Source: Sphingomonadales bacterium UBA6174 (lineage in GTDB: Bacteria > Pseudomonadota > Alphaproteobacteria > Sphingomonadales > Sphingomonadaceae). Taken from it: 11,827 nucleotides of DNA. Where the stretch lies: the NCBI GenBank assembly GCA_002422945.1, contig DITW01000005.1, forward strand, positions 236 to 12,062, in the 5' to 3' direction. Each line of letters opens with the position of its first letter. Positions within the stretch are counted from its first letter, which is position 1. The notes below the pieces were generated by a model. It worked only from the letters and a program-made list of their open reading frames with translations, did no database searches and had not been told where the DNA came from. Made by a program: the position numbers and the translations under genes. Shown here piece by piece: positions 1 through 7,050 of this stretch.

Positions 1-1
1 C

Positions 2-673
2 GGCGACGAAGGCGGCTTCGCGCCGGACTTCAAGTCGGCCGAACAGGCGCTCGACTACGTGATGCGGTCGATCGAGAAGGCCGGCTACAAGCCGGGCCTC
101 GAGATCGCCATCGCGCTCGATCCGGCCTCGACCGAGTTCTTCAAGAACGGCGCCTATGTCTACGAAGGCGAGGGCAAGACCCGCTCGGTGTCGGAGCAGG
201 CCCAGTATCTCGCCAAGCTGGTCGGCGATTATCCGATCGTGTCGATCGAGGACGGCATGGCCGAAGACGATTTCGACGGCTGGAAGCAGGTGACCGATCT
301 CATCGGCAACAAGTGCCAGCTGGTCGGCGACGATCTGTTCGTGACCAACCCGGCCCGTCTTGCAGACGGCATCAAGGGTGGTCTCGCCAACTCGATCCTG
401 ATTAAGGTCAACCAGATCGGCACGCTCACTGAAACGCTCGAAGCCGTCAACATGGCGCATCGTGCGCGTTATACGGCTGTCATGTCGCATCGTTCGGGTG
501 AAACCGAAGATTACACCATTGCCGATCTCGCGGTCGCCACCAATTGCGGTCAGATCAAGACCGGGTCTATGGCCCGTTCGGACCGGTTGGCCAAATATAA
601 CCAGCTGATCCGCATCGAGGAAGAACTGGGCGATGCCGCGCGTTATGCGGGTAAGTCGATTTTCGCGAAATAA
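2..673 (+). CDS. eno: Enolase, C-terminal part (5' end outside the window)
   Basis: Enolase interconverts 2-phosphoglycerate and phosphoenolpyruvate in glycolysis and gluconeogenesis; it is a cytosolic Mg-dependent enzyme. The reading frame is open from base 2 and gives 223 residues, roughly the second half of a protein that is usually about 425 to 430 residues. It opens on GDEGGFAP, whose Glu is the known catalytic acid. Next come the metal-ligand segments ALDPAST, SIEDGMAEDD and LVGDDLFVTN, then ILIKVNQIGTLTET with the catalytic Lys, the MSHRSGETED loop that closes on substrate, and the C-terminal IKTGSMARSDR segment. Every key residue expected in this half is present, so the gene appears intact. 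Codons are strongly biased to C/G-ending and CGT/GGT forms, as expected of a highly expressed gene. ftsB follows 38 bases downstream on the same strand, a common alphaproteobacterial order. Confidence 0.98.
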   Translation, partial: GDEGGFAPDFKSAEQALDYVMRSIEKAGYKPGLEIAIALDPASTEFFKNGAYVYEGEGKTRSVSEQAQYLAKLVGDYPIVSIEDGMAEDDFDGWKQVTDLIGNKCQLVGDDLFVTNPARLADGIKGGLANSILIKVNQIGTLTETLEAVNMAHRARYTAVMSHRSGETEDYTIADLAVATNCGQIKTGSMARSDRLAKYNQLIRIEEELGDAARYAGKSIFAK

Positions 674-711
674 GCCTTGAAACCGAGACTCTGGTGTGAT
701 TCACTGACCAT

Positions 712-1023
712 ATGACGACGCCCCGTGAAAAACTCGCTTTGCTGCGTAAGGTTGCCGGTCCCGCACTGGCCTTGCTCGTCATCGCGAATTTCGCGGGGTA
801 TGCGTTGCTCGGCTCCAATGGCCTGTTGGCGCTGACCGATTATCATGATCGGATCGCGGCCAAGCAAAAAGAGCTGATGGTGATAGAGAAGGAACGGGCG
901 CATCTCGCCAATCAGGTGCGCTTGTTGAATCCCTCCAACGTCGATCCTGATTATGCCGATGAACTCGTTCGTAAAAAGACGGGGCAGGTGCGCAAGGATG
1001 AATTCATCATGCCGGTCAATTAA
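712..1023 (+). CDS. ftsB: FtsB/DivIC-type septum formation initiator
   Basis: This is a 103-residue bitopic membrane protein of the FtsB/DivIC family. FtsB forms the FtsQLB complex, which activates septal peptidoglycan synthesis. A short basic N-terminus is followed by one transmembrane helix at about residues 15-34 (AGPALALLVIANFAGYALLG). Then comes a heptad-like charged segment at about 43-73, expected to be a coiled coil in the periplasm. A conserved tail at about 71-90 reads LLNPSNVDPDYADELVRKK, matching the typical LNP...DPDY.xE..R block of alphaproteobacterial FtsB. The ATG at 712 places the helix at the usual distance from the N-terminus. No strong Shine-Dalgarno sequence is visible, so it may depend on translation from eno upstream. 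The assignment rests on architecture, the C-terminal motif and the position next to eno. Confidence 0.9.
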   Translation: MTTPREKLALLRKVAGPALALLVIANFAGYALLGSNGLLALTDYHDRIAAKQKELMVIEKERAHLANQVRLLNPSNVDPDYADELVRKKTGQVRKDEFIMPVN

Positions 1024-1068
1024 GGCCGGTTCGATGCGCCCTTAAAATTCATTGATATCATCAGATAA

Positions 1069-1093
1069 ACGCCCCGGCCTAAAACCGGGGCGT
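1069..1093. terminator. Hairpin terminator between convergent ftsB and accA
   Basis: There is a perfect 9-bp inverted repeat, ACGCCCCGG (1069-1077) with CCGGGGCGT (1085-1093), around a 7-base loop. It lies between the ends of two convergent genes. Read on the minus strand (accA side) the stem is followed by TTTATC, a short T tract; on the plus strand it is followed only by TATCGATT. It probably works mainly for the accA transcript and more weakly for eno-ftsB. Confidence 0.75.
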
Positions 1094-1100
1094 ATCGATT

Positions 1101-2045
1101 CTAGTTACCCATCGTCAGGAATTTATCCCGGCGCTGTTGGCGCAGCTTGGCGGGCGAGGTGCTGCCGAGCGATTTCAGTTCATCTGCAATCGCATTTTTG
1201 AGATTGTCGATCGCCAATTCACGGTCGCGATGCGCGCCGCCCACCGGTTCCGGCACGATCCGGTCGATGACACCAAGCGATTTCAACTGCGCAGCGGTGA
1301 TCCGCATGGCCTCTGCCGCGTCTGCGGCCTTATCCGCCGTACGCCACAGGATCGACGCGCAGCCTTCGGGTGAAATCACGGCATAGACCGCATGTTCGAA
1401 CATTAGCACCCGATTGGCCGCCGCGAGTGCAACCGCGCCGCCCGAACCGCCTTCACCGACAATCGCGGCGACCATCGGCACACCAAGCTTGATGCAGGCC
1501 TCGGTCGAACGAGCGATGGCTTCGGCTTGCCCGCGTTCTTCCGCCTGAATGCCGGGAAATGCGCCTGCGGTATCGACCAAGGTCACCACGGGAATGCCGA
1601 AACGGTCGGCCAATTCCATCAGGCGAATCGCTTTGCGATAGCCCTCCGGCTTGGCCATGCCGAAATTGTGGCGCAGACGGCTGGCAGTATCATCGCCCTT
1701 TTCATGGCCGATGACCATCACGCGCTGGCCATTGATGCGGCCCAGACCGCCGAGAATGGCCTGATCGTCGCCAAAGGCGCGGTCGCCTGCCAGCGGCATA
1801 AAATCATCGACCATCCCGGCGACATAATCGCGGAAATGCGGGCGATCCGGGTGGCGGGCGACAAGCGCCTTCTGCCACGGGCTCAGTTTCGCATAGAGAT
1901 CGAATTGGAGTTTATCAGCCTTGGCCTGAAGCTTCTTGATCTCCGCATCGATATTGATCGAACCGCTTTCGCCGGTTTCGCGCAATTCCTCAATCCGGGC
2001 ATGAAGTTCCGCCAGCGGCTTTTCAAAGTCGAGATAGCTGATCAT
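1101..2045 (-). CDS. accA: Acetyl-CoA carboxylase carboxyltransferase, alpha subunit
   Basis: AccA pairs with AccD to move carboxyl from carboxybiotin-BCCP to acetyl-CoA, giving malonyl-CoA for fatty acid synthesis in the cytosol. The 314 residues match the usual length (about 315-320). Visible family motifs are GHEKGDDT (113-120), HNFGMAKPEGYRKA (127-140), DTAGAFPG (158-165), the glycine-rich oxyanion loop GEGGSGGA (197-204) and SPEGCASILWRTADKA (225-240). The N-terminus MISYLDFEKPLAEL is typical of the family, which fixes the start at 2045. The frame stays open for 84 more codons upstream, but those lie over the 3' end of xerD and do not resemble AccA. The start is 10 bases after the xerD stop, with AAGCGG as a possible ribosome site, so the two are very likely cotranscribed. 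No AccD, AccB or AccC is in the window. Confidence 0.97.
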   Translation of the reverse strand: MISYLDFEKPLAELHARIEELRETGESGSINIDAEIKKLQAKADKLQFDLYAKLSPWQKALVARHPDRPHFRDYVAGMVDDFMPLAGDRAFGDDQAILGGLGRINGQRVMVIGHEKGDDTASRLRHNFGMAKPEGYRKAIRLMELADRFGIPVVTLVDTAGAFPGIQAEERGQAEAIARSTEACIKLGVPMVAAIVGEGGSGGAVALAAANRVLMFEHAVYAVISPEGCASILWRTADKAADAAEAMRITAAQLKSLGVIDRIVPEPVGGAHRDRELAIDNLKNAIADELKSLGSTSPAKLRQQRRDKFLTMGN

Positions 2046-2055
2046 GTCTGACCGC

Positions 2056-2976
2056 TTAAGGTTTGGGGGCTGTCTCGTCAACGAGTGGGTGTCGGCTGTT
2101 GACCAGTTCTTCGAGATGCTGCGTCCCGACATGTGTGTAAATCTGGGTCGTCGCAATGTCCGCATGGCCGAGCAGGGTCTGCAACGCACGCAAGTCCGCG
2201 CCTCCTTCCAGCAAATGGGTCGCAAAGGCATGGCGCAGGACATGCGGGCTAATGCGTTCGGGCGCGATGCCCGCTTCTGCTGCCAGCGCCCGTACAAGCT
2301 GAAACAACCGCACCCGGCTGAGAAATGATTTGCCCGAAGGGAAGAGATAAGGCGATTCGGGTGGCACCGTTTCCCGCCAGCGGATCACGGCATGACGCGC
2401 GCGATCTGAAATCGGGACGAGCCGTTCCTTGCCGCCCTTGCCGCGCAGGATGATGAACGGCTGATCGACGCGCACGGCTTCACGTGGCAGGCTGACCAAT
2501 TCGGTCGCGCGCATGCCGGAGCCGTATAACAGTTCGATCAGCGCCGACAGCCGCAGGTTCGCGACATCCGGGCGTTCCGACAAGCGTTCCGCCAGCCGCT
2601 GGAAAATGGCGTTTACGTCCTCATGGCTCAACGTGCGGGGCAGGCCGCGCTGGGCGCCGGGTCGGGGCAGGGCGGCGGCTGGATCATCGGCGCGATGCCC
2701 TTCATCGACCAGAAACGCGAAAAACCGGCGCAAGGCGGATGATTTGCGCGATACGCTCGATGTCGCAAGCTCGGCCCAACTTGCCGCCAGCCGCACGAGA
2801 TCGTCGCGCGTTGCTTCTGCCAGCCTGCCGCCCAGTAAGGTCGATGCGCCATTCAGGTCGGTGCGATAGGCCAACAACGTATTGCGCGCGCACCCCCGTT
2901 CCGCCGCCAGCATTTCGGCGAATTGATCGATCAGCCGCCGGTCCATCGATGACGCCGGCGTGGCGGCCTCGCTCAT
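2056..2976 (-). CDS. xerD: Tyrosine recombinase XerD
   Basis: XerD acts with XerC at dif, under FtsK control, to resolve chromosome dimers at division. The 306-residue protein has an N-terminal SAM-like core-binding domain (about 12-95) and a C-terminal catalytic domain (about 110-295). The full active-site set is visible: Arg156 in GSGMRATEL, Lys180 in RGKGGKERLVP, His245 and Arg248 in SPHVLRHAFATHLL, His271 in LLGHADIATTQIYTH and the nucleophile Tyr280. Spacing agrees with E. coli XerD (R148, K172, H244, R247, H270, Y279). XerC is the alternative name, but the sequence style (GMRATELVSLP, LLGHADIATTQIYTH) and the accA neighbour fit XerD better. Its ATG overlaps the stop of the upstream gene as ATGA (2973-2976), implying translational coupling. 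Housekeeping neighbours argue against a mobile-element integrase. Confidence 0.92.
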   Translation of the reverse strand: MSEAATPASSMDRRLIDQFAEMLAAERGCARNTLLAYRTDLNGASTLLGGRLAEATRDDLVRLAASWAELATSSVSRKSSALRRFFAFLVDEGHRADDPAAALPRPGAQRGLPRTLSHEDVNAIFQRLAERLSERPDVANLRLSALIELLYGSGMRATELVSLPREAVRVDQPFIILRGKGGKERLVPISDRARHAVIRWRETVPPESPYLFPSGKSFLSRVRLFQLVRALAAEAGIAPERISPHVLRHAFATHLLEGGADLRALQTLLGHADIATTQIYTHVGTQHLEELVNSRHPLVDETAPKP

Positions 2977-4838
2977 GTCCGGCTGATGGCCTCAACCGCA
3001 ATCATCCGCGCCGCCGATTCCAGCCCGACCTGTTGAAGCGCGCGGACAATGTGAAATAGGTGATTGGCGGGAATGCCTTGCCAGCTTTTCGCCTGCATGC
3101 CGGTCGCGGCCAACAAGGCCACCGTGCCGGGCTGGCGGCGCATGGCGGCAAGCGCGATGGCCTTGCTCCATGCGCTATTTGCCGAAATATCGAGACCTGT
3201 ATCGTCTATCGCGGCCTTGACCTCGGATGCGGGCAGGCGACCGAGACCGATCAACCCGGCAACCAGCATGCGCGACCGGCGGCCATCGCTGCTGTCATCG
3301 TCCGAGATGAAGTCCTTGACCCGGTTGATGCGCGTGGTCGTGCCCGTGCGCGGCATCGCCAGCGACAGCGCAGCCCAAGCCATGCTGACCTTGCTGTCTT
3401 CCATCTTGGTCAACGGCACCGCCCATTTCGCGGCCTGATTATCAAGACCTGCGCTCAGCATCGCGGGGATGATCTGATTGATATCGCCTTCAAACGCGAC
3501 ATGCGGCGGCAGATAGGCTGCGGCACGGGCGGTCAACAGCATCGCGGCATAACGGGTCTGATCGTCCTCGGCATCGCCCCATATCTTGCGCAGCGTATCC
3601 AGACGTTCTTCCAGGCTGCCGACATAGCAGCGGCGCAAGAGATCGCCGGGGCTGTCGACAAATTCCACAGGGTCCATGCCAAGCGCGGCGCCGGCATAAA
3701 GATCAACCAAGGTCTGGGATGAAAACACGCCCATGACAGCGGCCTTGCGCGCGGCCTCCATTTTGCTGGCGAACGGCACAAAGGGCGCGCGTGCCTGCCA
3801 TGCCAAGGCGCGGGGACCGATGGTATCGAATAACGGGGCCGGAATTTCGACCGCGACCGCATTGGCCATGCCAAAACGCCAGTTCGTCAACTGATCGACC
3901 CCGGTCCATTCGATCTTCACCGCGCGGCGACCATTCACGCCTGCACCGACGACTTTTTCCGCCAGCAAGACATCGATCGAGCCATTGCCCTGTCGCATCT
4001 TCTGCCGGTCGATCAACGCAGTTGCAGTCGCGGCCTCACCGGAAAGGGCGGCGCAAATCGCCTCTGATAATTGCCATTTCGGGTCCTTGCTCACCGCCAA
4101 TGCAGGCTGGACCAACGGGCAAAGCGCGGCAGGATCGGCGGTGGCGAGTGCCGCATCCGCGCCGACTTCCAGCAACTTCGGGGTAAAACGATGGACATCG
4201 ACCGATTGCACCAGCGCGCGGGCGGCATCGGCCTCACCCATGCGCAGCAACAAGGCGGTACGTTCGGCGACCCAATCGGCAGGGTTGACGTCACTTGGCG
4301 TGTTGATCTGGCTCAGCAATGTGCGGCGCAACAGGATCGAGGCCCAGCGCGAGGCAATCGGCGCGTCCATGTCGTGCATCAGCGACATCAGATATTTGCC
4401 ATGCAGCCCGCCAAAGGCATCCGCATTCAGTCCGCCATTGGCCGGCACCAAACGACCGATCTTATCGACCCGGCGCAAAGATGATGGCGGCATTTCATAA
4501 GTGGCCGGCTTTTCCGCAAGCGCATCTTCGCTGGCCGCCAGATCGCCGGTTTCTTCAATAACGCCCGCGACCGCAGACGCGCCTTGCGTTTCTGCTGCAT
4601 TGCTTGGCAGCTTGATGTCCGGCAGGCCGGTCGGCTGGGTGCGACTTGGCGCGGCTTTCGCAGGCCCTGAAGGTTGCGCGGGGGCTTGCTCCACCGGATC
4701 GCCAAAACCTTCGGGCAGCAGTGATTCAGGATTGCCCTGACCAATTGCAGGCACACCGAGTGCGAACAGGCTGACCCCCGCCAATGTAGCAAGGGCGATA
4801 GGCACGACAGCTTTACGGCGCAAAAGTTTAGACCGCAT
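2973..4838 (-). CDS. Unrecognised exported or membrane-anchored helical protein, 621 aa
   Basis: I do not recognise a characterised family. From the ATG at 4838 the product begins MRSKLLRRK, then a hydrophobic stretch at about 10-34, so it has a signal peptide or single N-terminal anchor with the bulk probably in the periplasm. A SLLPEGFGDP segment (39-48) leads into a Pro/Ala/Glu-rich, probably disordered linker (about 48-120). The rest (about 140-621) is Ala/Leu-rich and helical, with many short amphipathic stretches such as WVAERTALLLRMGEADAARAL (starting at 189), which suggests TPR- or Sel1-like solenoid packing, though no canonical repeat was identified. There are only three Cys (240, 262, 404). 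The frame is open 56 codons further upstream to 5006, but that part crosses the divergent promoter region and precedes the signal-like sequence, so 4838 is preferred. The start lies inside the 3' end of a 41-codon gene and the stop overlaps xerD as ATGA. Function unknown. Confidence 0.8.
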   Translation of the reverse strand: MRSKLLRRKAVVPIALATLAGVSLFALGVPAIGQGNPESLLPEGFGDPVEQAPAQPSGPAKAAPSRTQPTGLPDIKLPSNAAETQGASAVAGVIEETGDLAASEDALAEKPATYEMPPSSLRRVDKIGRLVPANGGLNADAFGGLHGKYLMSLMHDMDAPIASRWASILLRRTLLSQINTPSDVNPADWVAERTALLLRMGEADAARALVQSVDVHRFTPKLLEVGADAALATADPAALCPLVQPALAVSKDPKWQLSEAICAALSGEAATATALIDRQKMRQGNGSIDVLLAEKVVGAGVNGRRAVKIEWTGVDQLTNWRFGMANAVAVEIPAPLFDTIGPRALAWQARAPFVPFASKMEAARKAAVMGVFSSQTLVDLYAGAALGMDPVEFVDSPGDLLRRCYVGSLEERLDTLRKIWGDAEDDQTRYAAMLLTARAAAYLPPHVAFEGDINQIIPAMLSAGLDNQAAKWAVPLTKMEDSKVSMAWAALSLAMPRTGTTTRINRVKDFISDDDSSDGRRSRMLVAGLIGLGRLPASEVKAAIDDTGLDISANSAWSKAIALAAMRRQPGTVALLAATGMQAKSWQGIPANHLFHIVRALQQVGLESAARMIAVEAISRT

Positions 4839-4953
4839 TATTGACCGGCACATTAATCGTCTGGATCGGTTGTTCGGTATTGATGCTCGCAAAATAAAAT
4901 GCGCCACCGACAATTGCCACCAGCAAAATGAGCCAAACCCAAGATGAACGCAT
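4828..4953 (-). CDS. Small single-pass membrane protein, 41 aa
   Basis: This is a short gene of 41 codons plus stop. It has the start MRSSWVW, one hydrophobic helix at about residues 5-22 (WVWLILLVAIVGGAFYFA), and a polar tail SINTEQPIQTINVPVNNAV. The helix with Arg at position 2 predicts an N-in, C-out inner-membrane protein with a short periplasmic tail. Support for translation comes from a good Shine-Dalgarno AAGGGA at 4962-4967, 8 bases before the ATG, better than most other starts in this window. It is the first gene of the minus-strand block and its last 11 bases overlap the start of the 621-residue gene in another frame, so reading it should help deliver ribosomes to the next start, which lacks an obvious ribosome site. 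No family recognised. Confidence 0.7.
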   Translation of the reverse strand: MRSSWVWLILLVAIVGGAFYFASINTEQPIQTINVPVNNAV

Positions 4954-4961
4954 GATGCTGT

Positions 4962-4967
4962 TCCCTT
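4962..4967 (-). promoter_or_regulatory. Ribosome binding site of the 41-aa microprotein gene
   Basis: On the minus strand AAGGGA lies 8 bases before the ATG at 4953. It is the clearest Shine-Dalgarno sequence near the aroK divergent region and supports the small gene as real rather than as an extension of the 621-residue frame. Confidence 0.6.
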
Positions 4968-4993
4968 AAACCGAAATTTTGATCGAGACCCTT

Positions 4994-5022
4994 TTGCCCC
5001 AATCACTCGTCCTGTGTATAGC
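4994..5022 (+). promoter_or_regulatory. Probable sigma-70 type promoter of aroK-aroB
   Basis: The region has a -35-like TTGCCC at 4994-4999, exactly 17 bases of spacer, and a -10-like TATAGC at 5017-5022. Each hexamer matches the E. coli consensus at four of six positions. Transcription from it should begin at about 5029-5030, only 2-3 bases before the aroK ATG at 5032, leaving almost no untranslated leader. This fits the lack of a Shine-Dalgarno sequence before that ATG. Read by eye; no transcription data. Confidence 0.5.
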
Positions 5023-5031
5023 CCCTACAAC

Positions 5032-5592
5032 ATGACGACAGAAGACGCCCCGCTGATTGATAGCCGACTGAAAAAGCCGGACCGCCCGATTGCGCTGATC
5101 GGGATGATGGGCTGTGGCAAATCGACCATCGGCAAAAGACTGGCGGCGGCGCTCGATATACCATTTATTGATTCGGACCATGCGATTGAGGATGCGGCGG
5201 GCTGCACCATCCCGGAAATCTTCGCGCAATATGGCGAGAGCGAGTTTCGCGATGGCGAACGCCGCGTGATCGCCCGTCTGGTCGATGGCCAGCCCAAGGT
5301 GATCGCGACTGGCGGCGGCGCATTCATGCAGGCGGAAACGCGGCAATTGTTGCTGGATAAGGCGATTGTGATCTGGCTCGATGCCGAATTGGACACATTG
5401 GTCGAACGCGTGGGCCGTCGGGCAGGCCGACCGTTATTGGACGGCAAAAACCCGCGCGATGTGCTTGCAAACCTGCTGAAAGAGCGCAACCCGGTCTATG
5501 CACAGGCCCATATCCGTATTCCGAGCAAGCCCGTGCCGCATGAAGCGGCCGTCCGGGCCATTGTAGAGGCTCTAAACCTGTATGACAGCTGA
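5032..5592 (+). CDS. aroK: Shikimate kinase
   Basis: This enzyme phosphorylates shikimate at the 3-hydroxyl with ATP, the fifth step of the shikimate pathway to chorismate and aromatic amino acids; it is cytosolic. The 186 residues show the Walker A loop GMMGCGKST (24-32), the shikimate-binding DSD (47-49), FRDGERR (72-78) with the substrate-contacting Arg73, the GGG of Walker B (94-96), and the lid segment RRAGRPLL (129-136) with the Arg expected to contact phosphate. All expected residues are present. The ATG at 5032 is chosen. An in-frame GTG at 5014 would sit upstream of the likely transcript start, next to the -10 element. Either way there is a 20-residue extension before the first beta strand, slightly long for the family. 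The gene overlaps aroB by 11 bases, so they form one operon. Confidence 0.95.
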   Translation: MTTEDAPLIDSRLKKPDRPIALIGMMGCGKSTIGKRLAAALDIPFIDSDHAIEDAAGCTIPEIFAQYGESEFRDGERRVIARLVDGQPKVIATGGGAFMQAETRQLLLDKAIVIWLDAELDTLVERVGRRAGRPLLDGKNPRDVLANLLKERNPVYAQAHIRIPSKPVPHEAAVRAIVEALNLYDS

Positions 5593-6694
5593 AACAAAGA
5601 TCGTGCCGGTCGCACTTGGTGGCCGCAGCTATGACATTCATATCGAAGCAGGCGCGATTGATCGTGCGGGCGTTTTGCTGGCTCCCTTTATCAAACGGGG
5701 CCGCGCGATTGTTATCACGGATCGCAATGTCGCCGACCTGTGGCTGGATCGCCTGACAGCGTCGCTTTGCACGACAGGTGTCACGGTCGAACCGATCATC
5801 CTGCCCGCAGGTGAAAGCACCAAAAGTTGGGCGCAACTGGAGGCATTGACCGACCGATTGCTGGATTTTGGGGTCGAGCGTTCGGACGCGATCATCGCGC
5901 TTGGCGGCGGCGTGATCGGCGATCTCGTCGGCTTTGCGGCAGCGATCCTCAAGCGCGGCTGCGATTTTATCCAGATCCCCACCACCTTATTGTCGCAAGT
6001 TGATAGCAGCGTCGGCGGCAAAACCGCGATCAACAGCAAGGCGGGCAAGAATCTGATCGGGGCCTTTCATCAGCCGGTCCATGTCCTGATCGACCCTGAT
6101 GTGCTGGATAGCCTGCCAATTCGCGAAGTGCGGGCGGGCTATGCCGAGGTCATCAAATATGGCCTGATTGGGGATAAGCAGTTCTTCGATTGGTGCCTTG
6201 AAAATGGCGCGAAATTGCTGGCGGGCGATGATCAGGCACGGATCTATGCGATTGCGATGAGCGTCGCGGCCAAGGCGGCGGTGGTGGCCGCAGACGAACG
6301 CGAAACGCTGGATCGCCGCGCCTTGCTCAACCTTGGCCATACATTCGGCCATGCGTTGGAGGCGGAAATGGGCTTTTCCAGCCGTCTGCTGCATGGCGAG
6401 GCGGTCGCCGTCGGCATGGTGCTGGCCTTGCGCTACAGCGCGCGGATCGGGATTGCGACAATGGAGGAGGCGGACCAGCTAGCCGCGCATTTCCGCAGCC
6501 TCGACATGGCTTATGACCTTGCGACATCCGGCGTGCGGGCCAGCGGCGCGACATTGGTTGAACATATGCTGCATGACAAGAAGATGACCGGCGGCAAACT
6601 GCCATTCATCCTGTGCCACGGTATTGGCGATGCGCGGGTGGAAAAGGGCGTGGATCTCGCCGATGTCACGGCGTTCCTCGACGCTGAGGCATAA
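5582..6694 (+). CDS. aroB: 3-dehydroquinate synthase
   Basis: The enzyme converts DAHP to 3-dehydroquinate, the second shikimate-pathway step, using NAD and a divalent metal (usually zinc). The 370 residues match the usual length. The NAD-binding glycine loop is GGGVIGDLVG (108-117), followed by IPTTLLSQVDSSVGGKTAIN (132-151) and KAGKNLIGAFHQP (153-165). Metal ligands are Glu189 in RAGYAEVIKYG, His253 in LNLGHTFGHALE and His271 in LHGEAVAVGM, all intact. The ATG lies inside the last codons of aroK in another frame, so translation is probably coupled. The stop is only 2 bases from the end of the convergent DUF423 gene (6697), leaving no room for a separate terminator, so 3' ends of the two transcripts may overlap. 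Confidence 0.97.
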   Translation: MTAETKIVPVALGGRSYDIHIEAGAIDRAGVLLAPFIKRGRAIVITDRNVADLWLDRLTASLCTTGVTVEPIILPAGESTKSWAQLEALTDRLLDFGVERSDAIIALGGGVIGDLVGFAAAILKRGCDFIQIPTTLLSQVDSSVGGKTAINSKAGKNLIGAFHQPVHVLIDPDVLDSLPIREVRAGYAEVIKYGLIGDKQFFDWCLENGAKLLAGDDQARIYAIAMSVAAKAAVVAADERETLDRRALLNLGHTFGHALEAEMGFSSRLLHGEAVAVGMVLALRYSARIGIATMEEADQLAAHFRSLDMAYDLATSGVRASGATLVEHMLHDKKMTGGKLPFILCHGIGDARVEKGVDLADVTAFLDAEA

Positions 6695-6696
6695 AG

Positions 6697-7050
6697 CTAC
6701 AAACGCCGCGCGTTCCAGAGGAGCGCGAGCCATCCAAGCACCAGCATTATCCCGCCAATCGGCGTGATCGCGCCGAGCCAATGCGGTGCGCCCAATGCCA
6801 TTGCATACAGCGTGCCCGCGAACAGCCAACCACCGCCGACAAACATCGCGAGTGTGATGTTGTGCGGGCGGCTGCCCTTCGCGCCCAGCAATAGCGCCAG
6901 TGCTATTCCCAGATGCAGCAGTTGATAGGATGACCCGGTTCGCGCCCATTCCGCCGCTTTGCCGCTAAGACCATGCGCACCGAATGCCCCGGCAAGAACC
7001 GCGAGCGCGCCGGTTAGACCGATCAGCCGCAGCCAATTCATTCGCGTCAT
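6697..7050 (-). CDS. DUF423 family small membrane protein
   Basis: This is a 117-residue, very hydrophobic protein with four likely transmembrane helices at about residues 7-23, 43-57, 66-87 and 92-113. Signature features of the DUF423 (YgdD-like) family are visible: GAFGAHGL at 21-28 in the first helix, YQLLHLGIAL at 42-51, GWLFAGTLYAMAL at 74-86 and ITPIGG at 95-100. The family sits in the inner membrane and its function is unknown. The ATG at 7050 overlaps the stop of the IscU/SufU-like gene as ATGA, giving coupling at the end of a five-gene block; the Met at codon 4 is an alternative start. Its 3' end nearly abuts aroB on the other strand. Confidence 0.88.
   Translation of the reverse strand: MTRMNWLRLIGLTGALAVLAGAFGAHGLSGKAAEWARTGSSYQLLHLGIALALLLGAKGSRPHNITLAMFVGGGWLFAGTLYAMALGAPHWLGAITPIGGIMLVLGWLALLWNARRL

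Noticed and set aside
1527..2051. A 174-codon plus-strand open frame opposite accA.
   Set aside because: Shadow of the well-supported accA coding strand, with no recognisable motifs; its start lies inside accA.
2046..2297. The accA frame stays open for 84 codons upstream of 2045, suggesting a longer AccA or an XerD-AccA relation.
   Set aside because: The extra segment overlaps the catalytic 3' part of xerD in another frame, shows no AccA similarity, and the family start MISYLDFEKPL is exactly at 2045.
2056..2976. The tyrosine recombinase as an integrase marking a mobile element.
   Set aside because: Length, motifs and coupling to accA fit housekeeping XerD, and no attachment-site repeats, cargo genes or composition shift are seen around it.
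3060..3722. A 220-codon plus-strand open frame opposite the 621-residue gene, the longest antisense frame in the window.
   Set aside because: It is His/Arg/Gly/Gln-rich with no domain, as expected of antisense shadow frames in GC-rich coding DNA; no ribosome site or promoter is evident.
4839..5006. A 56-codon N-terminal extension of the 621-residue protein, up to a start at 5006.
   Set aside because: It would put a long charged segment before the signal-like helix, overlaps the whole microprotein gene in another frame, and its start lies within the divergent promoter region.
5014..5031. GTG start giving aroK six more residues.
   Set aside because: It overlaps the probable -10 element, so it should not be in the mRNA, and has no ribosome site.
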